64,000 bases of DNA from positions 186,001 to 250,000 of the forward strand of contig NZ_VLNY01000002.1 of assembly GCF_008297975.1 (NCBI RefSeq), given 5' to 3'. This DNA is from Antrihabitans cavernicola (GTDB lineage Bacteria > Actinomycetota > Actinomycetes > Mycobacteriales > Mycobacteriaceae). A program made the translations under genes and the position numbers. This document shows positions 7,591 to 16,857 of this stretch, piece after piece. Position 1 is the stretch's first letter. Every line of letters starts with the position of its first letter. The notes below the pieces were generated by a model. It was not told the DNA's origin, made no database searches, and worked only from the letters and a program-made list of their open reading frames with translations.

Positions 7591-8733
7591 ATGAACGGTA
7601 GATGGCTGAGCAGGTTGCGGTGGCGTTCGCGCGCCGGGCATTTGGTGACCTGGATGGCAGTGAGCTTCGGAATGACCGTCGTCATCACCAGGCTCTTCCT
7701 GATGTCGTCGGGGTATCCGAAAATCGGGGGTGCCACGTACCACATTGCGCATGCCTTGTTCGGCGGCTTGCTACTGGTCATCGCGATGCTGGTGACGCTC
7801 CTCTACGCGAGTGGCACATCGATGATCGCGGCAGCGATTCTCTCCGGAGTGGGTCTGGGGTTGTTCATCGACGAAGTCGGCAAATTCATCACCTCGGACA
7901 ACAACTACTTCTTCCCCCTCGCAGCGCCGATCATCTACCTGGCGTTCCTGTTGATCGTCGCCTTGGCGCGCTATGCCGCTCGCGCACACCGGATTTCGCC
8001 TGTCGTGCACCTGAGCCAGGTGATGGAGGAAACCGCGCAGATGGTCGGCACCCGCCCGGGCACAGACCGACGTGCCGCCCTGGCCGCCGAGTTGGACGGC
8101 ATACATCGCGGCGACCTTCCGCCCGAGCACGTCGACGTGCTCGACGCGCTGTCGCGTTACCTCCATGCGGCGCCCGATCGCGGTCACGCGTCGGTGTCGG
8201 GTCGAGTGATCCCGGTGATCGAACGAGTCGAGGAGGTGCTCGCGCCGCAGCGACTGTTGGCTCCGGTGTTGATCGCGGTCATGTTCGCGCACGCCGTGTG
8301 GTCGCTGGTTCGGCTGGTGGCGAGTGCCGAGGTGATCACGGGCTGGCACCCGGCGTGGCATCCGCTCGGAAGACTGTTGGACTCAGGCGAGTTGAACCAC
8401 CACGGGTGGAAAGCGCAGTTGGCGTTGGCGCTCGCTGCGATAGGCGAGGTTCTGGTAGGCGCGGGTTACCTCGCCGCCGCGGTGCAATGGTTGCGCGGTC
8501 ATGTTGCCGCAAGCGTCCGTCTCGGAATCTGGGCCAGCGTGCTGTCGCTCACCGTCGTCAACGTGATGGCAACCTATTTCGATCAGTTCCTCACGGTGTT
8601 CACAGCGATCGGTGAGGCCGTGATCTTGGGCGCCCTCGTTCGTTACCGCACCCGCTTCATCCCCCGTGAGCAATGGCACTGGCATCACCGAGGGCTGGCG
8701 TCGCAATCCGTTCCGGAGCCCGCGGGTCGATAG
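7591..8733 (+). CDS. Multi-pass membrane protein
   Basis: 380-residue integral membrane protein with about four spans in the N-terminal half (WMAVSFGMTVVITRLFLMSS, IAHALFGGLLLVIAMLVTLL, AAAILSGVGLGLFIDEVGKF, PLAAPIIYLAFLLIVALARY). A soluble middle part (about 135-225) is followed by further C-terminal spans. No catalytic motif or named family was recognised. ATG at 7591 is preferred over GTG at 7573; neither has a strong ribosome site. It is the first host gene beyond attR. Confidence 0.78.
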   Translation: MNGRWLSRLRWRSRAGHLVTWMAVSFGMTVVITRLFLMSSGYPKIGGATYHIAHALFGGLLLVIAMLVTLLYASGTSMIAAAILSGVGLGLFIDEVGKFITSDNNYFFPLAAPIIYLAFLLIVALARYAARAHRISPVVHLSQVMEETAQMVGTRPGTDRRAALAAELDGIHRGDLPPEHVDVLDALSRYLHAAPDRGHASVSGRVIPVIERVEEVLAPQRLLAPVLIAVMFAHAVWSLVRLVASAEVITGWHPAWHPLGRLLDSGELNHHGWKAQLALALAAIGEVLVGAGYLAAAVQWLRGHVAASVRLGIWASVLSLTVVNVMATYFDQFLTVFTAIGEAVILGALVRYRTRFIPREQWHWHHRGLASQSVPEPAGR

Positions 8734-8760
8734 TTCACCGAGTGGCATATCCACGGAGAC

Positions 8761-9060
8761 ATGCGCTTCGGAGAGGCGCTCGGCCTGGTCGCCGCCATGA
8801 TCCACGGTGGCGCGGAGCTGGTCACCGCAAGTCGGTGGACGTTGCCGACGGATGCTGCCTACGCCGCCGTCGGTAGCAGCGGTCGGCCGCTGCAGGACGC
8901 GGTAAGTGCCATCGACGACGCCCACGAATCGGCCGATCCGGTGGCAACGATCAACGCCTGGCAGCGTCGTCGTTTGGACGCCTGGCGGGCGAGTGGAGCG
9001 ATCGAGCACTCACCGGTGCTGTGGTCGTCGTTTGCGACGGTGGATACGGCGTCGCAGTAG
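8761..9060 (+). CDS. Hypothetical protein, 99 aa
   Basis: Small soluble protein, GGAGA four bases before the ATG, and strong third-position G/C preference, so it is likely real. No signal peptide, span or recognised domain. It follows the membrane protein after 27 bases on the same strand and may be co-transcribed. Nothing more specific can be said. Confidence 0.6.
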   Translation: MRFGEALGLVAAMIHGGAELVTASRWTLPTDAAYAAVGSSGRPLQDAVSAIDDAHESADPVATINAWQRRRLDAWRASGAIEHSPVLWSSFATVDTASQ

Positions 9061-9102
9061 CCGACTACTCGGTGCTTCGACGACATCCACCGACTCGACT
9101 GC

Positions 9103-9966
9103 TCAGTTGAATCGTCCGTGACTTCGCCACCAGTCGAGCAGCGATTGGTTTCCGTCGGCGTCGGAGGCGAAACTGACGCCGAGGGTATGTCGTTGTGCGG
9201 AAGTCCATTCGAGACTCGGAACAATCTGCTTGCCGGTGGACTGAAAGCATTCGTATCGCCCGGCGGGCTGCGCCGATTCGGGCATGGGGTAGCTGTTGTC
9301 GGACGCACCGTCCGCGCATGCGACATGATCGAGATTGTTGCGGTCGTCGTCGTAACTCTGCTGAGCGGTCTGCGCATCGGCGTAGAGATAGAAATGCGAC
9401 TCCGAGATGTCCGCTCCGGGGTACGCGCCGCAGATCAAGGCCGCGAGTTCGCCATTGTTCGGTTCTTGATGGGAACAATTGTTCTGGCTGTACCCGGTCG
9501 GCAACACCGCGACCAGTTGACGGTCGGCAACGGTGTAGTCGGGCCGTTCGACCACCGACGTCGCCACGATCGGGGTAGTCGGCGACGGTGTTGTCGACCG
9601 ACTCGACACCGTCGGCGTAGCCGAATGATGGCTGGTAAGCGCCACGACTGCGGCCGCGACGGCGAGAAAGGACGCTGCGACGGCGGCCCAAACGCCTCTC
9701 CTGACGCGCGTTTTCGACCCGGCCGGTGCGCTCGGTGGCTGGAGTTGCGGAAGCGCGGGCAGTTCGTGCGGGACCTGTAGATCGCCGACGAGCCGGATCA
9801 GCTCGCCACGGGTCGCCGCGTTCTTCGCAGCGGTGAGGCGTTGCTGGTACTCGTCGTAGGCGAGCTCACCGTCTGCGTAGGCACTGTCGAGCGCGGTGGC
9901 AGCCATCGAGCGGTCGAGATCATTGGCGCGCACGGACGCTCGGTCCGAGGCATCCGGCCCAGTCAT
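9103..9966 (-). CDS. DUF1707 membrane protein with extracellular domain
   Basis: 287 residues. The N-terminus is a DUF1707 domain (SxxDLDRSMAATALDSAYADGEL...YQQRLTAAKNAATRGELIRLVGDL, about 10-68), common in actinobacterial membrane proteins. One span follows (GVWAAVAASFLAVAAAVVAL, about 92-111), then a Ser/Thr-rich linker and an extracellular domain with four cysteines (CSH, CGA, CAD, CFQ), probably two disulfides. The topology suggests a cell-surface sensor or carrier; function unknown. ATG at 9966 is preferred to GTG at 9972. Confidence 0.8.
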   Translation of the reverse strand: MTGPDASDRASVRANDLDRSMAATALDSAYADGELAYDEYQQRLTAAKNAATRGELIRLVGDLQVPHELPALPQLQPPSAPAGSKTRVRRGVWAAVAASFLAVAAAVVALTSHHSATPTVSSRSTTPSPTTPIVATSVVERPDYTVADRQLVAVLPTGYSQNNCSHQEPNNGELAALICGAYPGADISESHFYLYADAQTAQQSYDDDRNNLDHVACADGASDNSYPMPESAQPAGRYECFQSTGKQIVPSLEWTSAQRHTLGVSFASDADGNQSLLDWWRSHGRFN

Positions 9967-10025
9967 CCGCACATGATTGCATGTGCGGCACCCACCCGCG
10001 ACCCATCGCGCTCAGGTCCGAGCGG

Positions 10026-10934
10026 TCAGAGCACATCCTGTGTTGCAACAGCTCGCAACGCTCCCACCATCGCTTTCAGCGGCGGCCAATTCGAGCGACC
10101 CTTGCGCGTGAGCGCGTACACCGTCATCAGCACATCGTGCGAACTCGCGAACTCGGAGATCCGTATGGCATCTGACGTGGATCGGTGCAACGGCAGCAGC
10201 CCAACTCCGTAGCCCTTACCGATCATGTGCTCGACGAGATCGAGGCTGTCGATTCGATGAACCACGTTGGGGGAGAAGCCTTCCAGGGCGCAGAGTCCGC
10301 GGATCACCTCTTCGTCAGCCGTATTTCGCGAGTTGACGATCCACCGATGCTCGGCGTAATCGAGCAGTCGTACAGGTCCGGTCGGATCGGAACTCGGCAC
10401 GCCGAGGCCCCACGGAATGGTCCACAGCCGCATCGATTCGAGAAGTGCGCTCGGGGGGAGTGGTGCGGTGTTGTAGTCGTAGGTGAGTGCCAGATCCAGG
10501 TCGTCGCTTTCGAGCAATTCGAACGCCTCGAGCGGCTCGTATTCGCTCAACTCCACTCGGATCAATTCGTGGGTGGTCGACAATCGCTCGACAGCGGGCA
10601 GCAGCGACGCCCTGATCGCGGTTTCGAACCCGCCCACGCGCAAGGTTCCCGAGGGCACGGAGTCGGGATCGAGGTCGCGTCGTGCCGCGTCGACGGCGGC
10701 AAGAATCGTGACAGCATGGTCGGCGAGACGCAGGCCCGCGGGTGTGAGGCGGACTCTGCGTCCATCCGGTTCGATCAACCGAGCGCCGACTTCCTCGGCC
10801 AGGCTCGCCAACTGCTGCGACACCCCTGACGTCGTTGTTCCGTGCACATCCGCTACCGCCCGCATGGTGCCGAGACGGGACAGCTCCAGCAGGAGATGCA
10901 GTCGTCGCAGGTCCAACGAACTATCGTTCAGCAT
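10026..10934 (-). CDS. LysR-family transcriptional regulator
   Basis: 302 residues. The N-terminal LysR helix-turn-helix is LDLRRLHLLLELSRLGTMRAVADVHGTTTSGVSQQLASLAEEVG (residues about 6-49), followed by the linker helix and a substrate-binding-type effector domain (about 88-295). The gene is transcribed away from an EamA-family transporter, the usual arrangement for a LysR protein and its target. The dyad at 10933-10945 overlaps its start codon, so autorepression is likely. ATG at 10934 is chosen over an upstream MYCLT start. Effector unknown; amino acids or purine analogues are typical for EamA partners. Confidence 0.88.
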   Translation of the reverse strand: MLNDSSLDLRRLHLLLELSRLGTMRAVADVHGTTTSGVSQQLASLAEEVGARLIEPDGRRVRLTPAGLRLADHAVTILAAVDAARRDLDPDSVPSGTLRVGGFETAIRASLLPAVERLSTTHELIRVELSEYEPLEAFELLESDDLDLALTYDYNTAPLPPSALLESMRLWTIPWGLGVPSSDPTGPVRLLDYAEHRWIVNSRNTADEEVIRGLCALEGFSPNVVHRIDSLDLVEHMIGKGYGVGLLPLHRSTSDAIRISEFASSHDVLMTVYALTRKGRSNWPPLKAMVGALRAVATQDVL

Positions 10935-10945
10935 TGTTAAACAAT
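10933..10945. promoter_or_regulatory. LysR-type operator between divergent genes
   Basis: Perfect dyad ATTGTT-A-AACAAT in the short region between the LysR gene and the EamA transporter. It fits the T-N11-A pattern of LysR boxes and overlaps the regulator's start codon. Binding by the adjacent regulator is inferred. Confidence 0.65.
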
Positions 10946-10999
10946 ACATTCATATATATCGCGTGGACATGAACGGTGCCGTCCGGATTGAATTGGCCC

Positions 11000-11932
11000 A
11001 TGACCACCGTTCGAACTCGCGAGGGCGTTGCGGCGGCAGTAGTGGCGATGCTGTGCGTCCAGATCGGCCTTGCGGTCTCGGTCGGCCTGATCGACCGCAT
11101 CGGTGCGGACGGCGCCGCGTGGCTTCGGCTCAGTTGGGCAGGCGTGCTGATGTTGGTGATCGTCAGGCCGCGACCGTCTGAATTCAGTCGTCGGGCATTG
11201 CTCGACGCCTCGCTGCTGGGACTGGTCACTGCCGGCGTCACCGTCTTGTTCATGTACGCCGTTGCGCGAATTCCATTGGGCACGGCAAGCGCACTCGAGT
11301 TCCTCGGCCCGCTCAGCGTTGCCGCGCTGCATGGCCGTGGTCGCGGCCGAGTCCTCTGGCCGTTGTGTGCGGCGGTCGGCGTCGTGTGGTTGACCCGGCC
11401 GTGGGAGGGCTCGGTGGATGCGGTCGGCATTGCGTTCGCACTCGGTGCTGCGTGCTGTTGGGCCCTCTACATCGTCTTGACCCAGCGAGTGGGCGATGCC
11501 GTGACGGGATTGAACGGTCTCGCCGTCTCCCTTCCGGTCGCGGCGATCGCCACCACCGTGTTCGTCGGTCCGTCCGTCATTCCCGAGATGACGCCGGGAC
11601 TGCTGATCGCTGGGATCGGCCTTGCGTTGTTGCTTCCTGTCGTACCGTTCGCGTTGGAAATGCAAGCACTACGCAGACTCGACGCTGCCGCGTTCGGAAC
11701 ACTCATGAGTCTGGAGCCCGCCTTCGCATCGATCATCGGGCTGGTGATGCTCGGTCAACGTCCGCACTGGCTGTCGGTGCTCGGCATTGCCTGCGTCATC
11801 GCAGCGGGAGTCGGTGCTACTCGATCGAGTGGCAGTGGCAGCGTAAGTTCGGATGTGGAGGTGCACAATGAGTTCGAGCGACCGGGAACTCGAATCTGCG
11901 ATCCGCAACCTACTCGCGAGCCGTGCAGCTGA
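11000..11932 (+). CDS. EamA/RhtA-family efflux transporter
   Basis: 310-residue membrane protein of the drug/metabolite transporter superfamily with about ten spans arranged as two EamA repeats (about 8-130 and 140-275). Motifs such as [20 protein letters not shown] and the second-repeat [24 protein letters not shown] are characteristic of RhtA-like amino-acid/homoserine exporters. It is divergent from the LysR regulator. The hydrophilic tail after residue about 280 overlaps the next gene by 65 bases. ATG at 11000 is chosen; GTG at 10976 is possible. Substrate unknown. Confidence 0.86.
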   Translation: MTTVRTREGVAAAVVAMLCVQIGLAVSVGLIDRIGADGAAWLRLSWAGVLMLVIVRPRPSEFSRRALLDASLLGLVTAGVTVLFMYAVARIPLGTASALEFLGPLSVAALHGRGRGRVLWPLCAAVGVVWLTRPWEGSVDAVGIAFALGAACCWALYIVLTQRVGDAVTGLNGLAVSLPVAAIATTVFVGPSVIPEMTPGLLIAGIGLALLLPVVPFALEMQALRRLDAAAFGTLMSLEPAFASIIGLVMLGQRPHWLSVLGIACVIAAGVGATRSSGSGSVSSDVEVHNEFERPGTRICDPQPTREPCS

Positions 11933-12122
11933 TTCGTCGATCTGCCCGTCCGATGTCGCGCGTGCCATTGCGCCGAAAGACTGGCGACCCCTGATGGAGC
12001 CGGTGCGCGCCGCCGCCAGACGCCTGATGTCAGCAGGCGAAGTACGCATCACCCAAGGCGGAAAGACGGTTGGCGATCCGTCGACGGTGAAAGGGCCGAT
12101 TCGAATCGTCCGTAGCGACTGA
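11868..12122 (+). CDS. DUF3253 family protein
   Basis: 84-residue soluble protein. The pattern [29 protein letters not shown], then [23 protein letters not shown] and KGPIRIV, is that of DUF3253, a small winged-helix-like family. GGAG lies seven bases before ATG 11868. It starts inside the 3' end of the transporter gene in another frame, a 65-base overlap, so coupled expression is likely. Function unknown. Confidence 0.82.
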   Translation: MSSSDRELESAIRNLLASRAADSSICPSDVARAIAPKDWRPLMEPVRAAARRLMSAGEVRITQGGKTVGDPSTVKGPIRIVRSD

Positions 12123-12133
12123 GTTCCGCACTC

Positions 12134-12292
12134 CTACCGGAGTCGCCTCATCAACTCTGCCGACGCGTCGAATGCGTCATCCAACAACTCGTCGCGCCGC
12201 CGGTGATCGTTGTCGCCGGAACGGAACTCGTCTGCGCTGCGCTCCTTGTCGTGGTCGCTCTTCTCTTCGCTCATGGTCATGAGTGTGCTCAT
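12134..12292 (-). CDS. Possible small charged protein overlapping the DUF2235 gene
   Basis: A frame of up to 52 residues (ATGs at 12292, 12280 and 12274) rich in Asp, Glu, Arg and Ser, ending EFDA-like DDAFDASAELMRRLR. It overlaps the last 116 bases of the DUF2235 frame. The DUF2235 tail looks like shadow sequence there (Arg-rich, no domain), so either this small gene is real or a frameshift once joined the two. No homologue recognised. Confidence 0.35.
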   Translation of the reverse strand: MSTLMTMSEEKSDHDKERSADEFRSGDNDHRRRDELLDDAFDASAELMRRLR

Positions 12293-13544
12293 GCGACACC
12301 GGCTTTGGCGAATGATTTTCTTCGGTCGGCGTTACCAGATGCAGCTTTTTGCCGCCGTGCTGCGACGCCGATACCACCGGCCAGGCCGGCACATCCTCGA
12401 TCGGAACGTCGCCATCGTCGGTCTCCGACACCCATTCGATCCAGCGAGAGGCGTTGGGTGCGGTACCCAAGCCGTTGTCCAGTTCGACGTTGCCGGATCG
12501 TTCGAAGGCGCTGCGTGCGATCCGAACGTTCCAGTCCGCCCTGCTCGTTTCCGATCCGACCACCTGCAGTACGCGATGACCGCGATGGAAACGCGTGTCC
12601 TTGCGCGCGAACATCGCCGCGAACCACGCGACCATCGCGCCGAGAGCATTCGCGATGCGGTAGCCGAATGTCATCGAATTGTGCAGTGTCGGAAGGTTGG
12701 ACGGCTGCAGGTTGCTGTGGAACAAATCGTCTCGGACCACCAGACCTCGCTTGGTGGCCTCGCCGATCATCCAGAGCAGGCTCAGATCGCCGAGAGTCGA
12801 TTCGCGGTATCCGCCGCCGACGTCACTGTGGACTCCGTCGAACCACACTTGCTTGACGTTGGTCTTCTTGTTGTCCTCGGGCTCTTTCCACACGCATGGT
12901 GCGAATGCACGGCGCCGCTCGTCGATCGCCAACGCCTGCCGTGCGTACTTGACCTGGTTTGGCAGCTCCACGTCATGGAACTTGTACTTGCGCAACGACA
13001 GACCTGGAACACCAAGTGCACCAACGGTATCGAATACTCCGAGGAACTTGATCTTGACTTGACTGTCGCGGTAGCAGGATCTGCGAAACTTCGCGACGTT
13101 GTCCTTCGCCGCTTGAAATTGTGTGGGGCTTTGATCGAGACGCGGACGATTCCGGTAGACCTTGATCGCCTCGCACAGATCGTTGCGTACGACGCCGTCG
13201 GGTGTGAGCAGACCGATCGTCGAGATCATTCCGATCAGACTGCGCGCCGTGTATGCGCCGCGGCTGAAGCCGAAAACGTAGACGTCGTCGCCCTCTTCGT
13301 AGTTGAGCGCGAGAAAGCGGTAGGCACCCAGGATTGCCGCATCCAGTCCCAGCCCGAATGCGCCGCCGAAAAGCCGCTCGACGCTGGTCGCACCGGTGCC
13401 GACTCCGCTGGTGTAGTACACGACTTGCTGCGAGCCGTCGGGCGGCGACGTGTGAATCGCGCGTGCAATCTTCTCGATGTTCGAGACGTTCTTGTCGTCG
13501 GACGTTTTCCACGTTCCGTCGCAGCAGATAACCAAGCGCTTCAT
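12177..13544 (-). CDS. DUF2235 alpha/beta hydrolase (Tle1-like phospholipase fold)
   Basis: 455 residues. N-terminal KRLVICCDGTWKT opens the DUF2235 domain (about 2-290). The nucleophile elbow is VFGFSRGAYTAR (GxSxG at about residues 91-96), and a catalytic Asp/His pair is suggested by GVFDTVG and HSDVGGGY. The fold is shared with type VI secretion Tle1 phospholipases, but no secretion genes are nearby, so a housekeeping lipase or esterase is more likely. GGGGAGG precedes the ATG at 13544. The last about 40 residues are low-complexity Arg-rich and overlap another frame. Substrate unknown. Confidence 0.82.
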   Translation of the reverse strand: MKRLVICCDGTWKTSDDKNVSNIEKIARAIHTSPPDGSQQVVYYTSGVGTGATSVERLFGGAFGLGLDAAILGAYRFLALNYEEGDDVYVFGFSRGAYTARSLIGMISTIGLLTPDGVVRNDLCEAIKVYRNRPRLDQSPTQFQAAKDNVAKFRRSCYRDSQVKIKFLGVFDTVGALGVPGLSLRKYKFHDVELPNQVKYARQALAIDERRRAFAPCVWKEPEDNKKTNVKQVWFDGVHSDVGGGYRESTLGDLSLLWMIGEATKRGLVVRDDLFHSNLQPSNLPTLHNSMTFGYRIANALGAMVAWFAAMFARKDTRFHRGHRVLQVVGSETSRADWNVRIARSAFERSGNVELDNGLGTAPNASRWIEWVSETDDGDVPIEDVPAWPVVSASQHGGKKLHLVTPTEENHSPKPVSHEHTHDHERREERPRQGAQRRRVPFRRQRSPAARRVVG

Positions 13545-13632
13545 GTGAGGGCCTCCCCGTAGCTCACCGGTCAGACGTCAAGCCTGATCCGGTGGGCCCG
13601 GGACCACATGAGTAGTGGACTACCCTAATTGC

Positions 13633-14496
13633 TCACTTTTTGTGCTTCTTGTGCTTCTTCTTGTGTTCGGCCTTTGCGGCGGCGGCAGCTGCCTTCTTCT
13701 TGTCGGCTTGCTTCTTCTTGGCTGCCTTGCGATCTGCGATCTTCTGCTTGGCTGCTGCCTTGCGTTCGTCGGATCGCTTCTTCAGCTTGGCCTTGCGCTC
13801 GTCGGACTTCTTCTTCAGTGCTGCGCGGCGCTCTTCGCGTTCCCTGTCCTTGGCGGCTTTGCGTTCGGCCTTTTCCAACGACGTGAGATCGGCCTTGGGC
13901 GGCTTCGTCGCGACAGGCGCTGCTGCGATCGGCTTGGCGACCTCGGGTGTGGTCGTCGGCGCCTTCTTGGCTACGCGAGAACGAGTCGTGGTCGCGCGCT
14001 TGGTAGCCGGAGCCTTGGTCGTCGCTGCCTTGACCGCCGGGGTGCGCTTTGTCGGAGTTGCCGTGGCTGTCGCAGTCTTTGCGGGAGCGCGCTTGGCCGG
14101 CGCCTTCTTCGCGGCAGTCGTCTTTGCCGCCGCCGTCTTGACCGCAGTTGCCTTGACCGCCGTCGTCTTCGCCGCCGTCGTGCGCTTCGCTGGAGCCTTC
14201 GCCGGCGCGGTCTTGACCGCCGCAGTCTTTGCCGGGGCCGCCCTCTTGGCAGGGGCCTTCGTTGCTGCGGTCTTTCTGGGTGCCGGTGCGCTCTTCGCGG
14301 GTGCCTTGGTGGCGGCGGTTGCACGAGTTGTCTTGGCGGGGGCCGCTTTTCCTGCGGTCGTCGTCGTAGCCTTCGCAGCGGTCCGCGCCCGCGTCGTGCG
14401 TGCCGGTGCGGAACCTGTCGCCTTGGTTGCGGTGGTGCGCGCCGACGTCGGCGCAGCCTTGCGCGGCGTCGAGCGGGGAGAAGCGGGTGTGGTCAC
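13633..14496 (-). CDS. Histone H1-like Lys/Ala/Pro-rich basic protein
   Basis: 287 residues made almost entirely of Ala, Lys, Thr, Pro and Arg. The N-terminal two thirds carry many imperfect PAKxxAxKT/APAKR repeats, as in eukaryotic H1 tails and the C-terminal tails of mycobacterial HupB. The rest is a Lys/Arg/Glu-rich predicted helix (EKAERKAAKDREREERRAAL) ending in KKKHKKHKK. No globular HU domain is present. It is expected to bind DNA or RNA by charge. GTG start at 14496 with GGAGGA six bases upstream. The repeats make it prone to length variation. Function inferred from composition only. Confidence 0.75.
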   Translation of the reverse strand: MTTPASPRSTPRKAAPTSARTTATKATGSAPARTTRARTAAKATTTTAGKAAPAKTTRATAATKAPAKSAPAPRKTAATKAPAKRAAPAKTAAVKTAPAKAPAKRTTAAKTTAVKATAVKTAAAKTTAAKKAPAKRAPAKTATATATPTKRTPAVKAATTKAPATKRATTTRSRVAKKAPTTTPEVAKPIAAAPVATKPPKADLTSLEKAERKAAKDREREERRAALKKKSDERKAKLKKRSDERKAAAKQKIADRKAAKKKQADKKKAAAAAAKAEHKKKHKKHKK

Positions 14497-14646
14497 GGTC
14501 AGTCCTCCAGAGCGGCGTTGCGCGTGGTTAGGGGTTCGTGTTCAGTGTCGGTCATACCGCACGCCGTGCACTGCACGCACCCTTTCTCACGAAATAGTTA
14601 TCTCACAGCAACGCCGCGCGTATCCGTCGACCATCCGACGGAAGCG

Positions 14647-16173
14647 TCAATTGACCTGACGCTCCTGGTCTTTCCAGAACGGCGCGCGCAGTTTGAACTT
14701 CTGCACTTTGCCCGTCGCGGTACGCGGAAGCTCGTCGAGAAAGTCGATTCGCTTGGGGCATTTGTAGCCCGCGATGTGTTCGCGGCTGTGCGCGATCAGC
14801 TCCTCGGCAGTCAGAGTGTCCTTGCGGCTGACCACGATTGCCGTCACCAGCTCGCCCCACTTCGTATCGGGAATGCCGATGACAGCAACCTCCGCGACGT
14901 CCGGGTGCAAGCTGAGAGCATCCTCGACTTCGATCGACGACACGTTCTCACCGCCGGTGATGATGACGTCCTTCTTACGGTCCGCGATGGTGAGGTAGCC
15001 GTCCTCGATCACGCCGCCGTCGCCGGTGTGAAACCAGTTTCCGGCTGTAACCCGTTCCGTCTCTTCGGGGTTGCGCCAGTACGCCTCCAGCGCGTGATTT
15101 GTCTGCGTGAGGATTTCGCCGTCGACGTCGGTGGTGACGCGCACTCCGAGCGCGGGGGTGCCCGCGCGCACCAGGTTTCGCGCACGCGTTCTGGTGTCGA
15201 GGTCGTCCCATTCGGCGCGCATCCGGTTGACGGTGATCAACGGCGACGTCTCGGTGAGGCCGTAGATCTGAATGAACTCCCACCCGAGCTCGTCCCAGAT
15301 CCGCTCGATGGTTCGAGTGGGTGGCGGAGCGCCCGCAACGATGATTCGCACCCGATCACGTCCGGGTATCTCGCCCTCCCAGTTCGGCGCCGCATCGAGA
15401 ACCGCCGCGACCACTGCGGGCGCGGCGCACATGACTGTCACGCCGTACTTTTCGATGCGCCGCAGGATTTCGGTGCCGTCGACCTTGCGCAGCACGATGT
15501 GTTCGGCGCCGACGCCGGTGACCGCGAATGGCATGCCCCAACCGTTCGCGTGGAACATCGGCAGCGTGTGCAGGTAGACATCGCGGTCGGTGAGGGCGGC
15601 GTGCAGTCCGAAGACGGTGGCGTTGAGCCACGTTGCCCTGTGCGTCTGCTGCACACCCTTCGGGCGGGCAGTGGTGCCGGAGGTGTAGTTCAGTGTCGCC
15701 GTGGCGTTTTCGTCACCCTCCCACGGTGCTGCGGTGACGCCGTGGGCATAGATCTTGTCGTCGTCCTCACCGAACACGTACTTGTGCGTGACATCGATGG
15801 TGTCGAGCAATTCGCGTCGTTCGGGATCGACGAGGAGAACGTCCGCTCCGGAATGTTCGACGATGTAGCGGATCTCGGCCTCGGCGAGGCGAAAGTTGAT
15901 GGGCAGGAACACCCGGCCCCACGCCGAAACGCCGTAGAAAGACATGAGCAGTCGGGCGGAATTGTGCGAGACGACCGCGATGCGAGCGCCGACGGGTACG
16001 TCCCACTCGTCGAGTCGGGCGGCTTGCGCTTCGGCGTAGGCCGACATCTCGCGGTAGGTCAGCGAACCGAGTGACGGTGCAGGTTGGTCCGGCTCGTCCA
16101 CGACTCCCGTACGGTCCGGATACACCGTCGCCGCCCGGTAGAGGAAATCGCCGACTGTCAATGGAAACTGCAT
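14647..16173 (-). CDS. Medium/long-chain acyl-CoA ligase (AMP-binding)
   Basis: 508-residue ANL-superfamily enzyme that activates a carboxylic acid through an acyl-AMP to the CoA thioester. Motifs: P-loop LNYTSGTTARPKG, FHANGWGMPF, adenine-binding IQIYGLTETSPL, WFHTGDGGV and ITGGENVSSIEVE, and C-terminal catalytic lysine in PRTATGKVQKF. The HTGD-IxxGGEN pattern and length match FadD/acyl-CoA synthetase family members. ATG at 16173 has CAGGGAG nine bases upstream and is preferred to GTG 16182. Chain-length specificity cannot be read. Confidence 0.92.
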   Translation of the reverse strand: MQFPLTVGDFLYRAATVYPDRTGVVDEPDQPAPSLGSLTYREMSAYAEAQAARLDEWDVPVGARIAVVSHNSARLLMSFYGVSAWGRVFLPINFRLAEAEIRYIVEHSGADVLLVDPERRELLDTIDVTHKYVFGEDDDKIYAHGVTAAPWEGDENATATLNYTSGTTARPKGVQQTHRATWLNATVFGLHAALTDRDVYLHTLPMFHANGWGMPFAVTGVGAEHIVLRKVDGTEILRRIEKYGVTVMCAAPAVVAAVLDAAPNWEGEIPGRDRVRIIVAGAPPPTRTIERIWDELGWEFIQIYGLTETSPLITVNRMRAEWDDLDTRTRARNLVRAGTPALGVRVTTDVDGEILTQTNHALEAYWRNPEETERVTAGNWFHTGDGGVIEDGYLTIADRKKDVIITGGENVSSIEVEDALSLHPDVAEVAVIGIPDTKWGELVTAIVVSRKDTLTAEELIAHSREHIAGYKCPKRIDFLDELPRTATGKVQKFKLRAPFWKDQERQVN

Positions 16174-16282
16174 TGCGCTCACTCCCTGGTTCGCCTGCGT
16201 ACTGTCTTACGCCACCGGAGTCCAACTCAACCAGTATTCGTGTCCGCACGGAACTGCCGAACTGGACGGTTACGGTTGGGGC

Positions 16283-16852
16283 ATGCCCACACTGACCATC
16301 GTCATCGCATCCACTCGCCCGGGCCGAGCAGGTCTGCCCATTGCCACGTGGTTCGAGAAGCATGCACACGCTTTCGACGGATTCGACGTGGTCGTTGCCG
16401 ATTTGGCGGAAGTGAACCTGCCGATGATGGACGAGCCGAACCATCCACGGCTGCGCCAATACACCAAGCAGCACACCAAGGATTGGAGCGCGGTGATCGA
16501 CGCGTCGGATGCGTTCGTCTTCGTGACTCCCGAATACAACTACGGCTACCCGGCGCCGCTGAAGAATGCGATCGACTACCTCCATCAGGAATGGCTGCAC
16601 AAGCCCGTGGGCTTCGTCTCCTACGGCGGCGTCGCCGCGGGTACCCGTTCGGTGCAGCAGCTCAAGCAGGTGGTGACCACGTTGAAGATGGTGCCGCTGT
16701 TCGACGCGGTCAGCATTCCGTTCCACACCCAATTCATCGAAGACGGCGTGGTCGTGCCGAACGAGATCATGGAGACGTCCGCCGACGCCATGTTGGCCGA
16801 ACTTGCGCGGGTTGAAGCAGCGTTGCGCCCGCTGCGTGCGGAGTCCGAGTAA
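16283..16852 (+). CDS. NADPH-dependent FMN reductase family protein
   Basis: 189-residue flavodoxin-fold oxidoreductase. FMN phosphate loop ASTRPGRAGLPIATW (about 9-23), the family motif TPEYNYGYPAPLKNAIDYL (about 82-100) and GGVAAGTRSVQQLK near the second flavin loop. Such proteins reduce FMN, quinones or azo compounds with NAD(P)H. It is followed after five bases by a methyltransferase gene on the same strand, so they may share a transcript. Confidence 0.9.
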   Translation: MPTLTIVIASTRPGRAGLPIATWFEKHAHAFDGFDVVVADLAEVNLPMMDEPNHPRLRQYTKQHTKDWSAVIDASDAFVFVTPEYNYGYPAPLKNAIDYLHQEWLHKPVGFVSYGGVAAGTRSVQQLKQVVTTLKMVPLFDAVSIPFHTQFIEDGVVVPNEIMETSADAMLAELARVEAALRPLRAESE

Positions 16853-16857
16853 GCGCC

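Noticed and set aside
12210-13562. 450-residue frame on the + strand
   Set aside because: Antisense to the DUF2235 gene, which has a clear start, ribosome site and GFSRG motif.
13615-16074. 819-residue open frame on the + strand
   Set aside because: It lies antisense to the H1-like gene and the acyl-CoA ligase; the protein is Cys/Arg/Gly-rich without domains. High-GC mirror frame.
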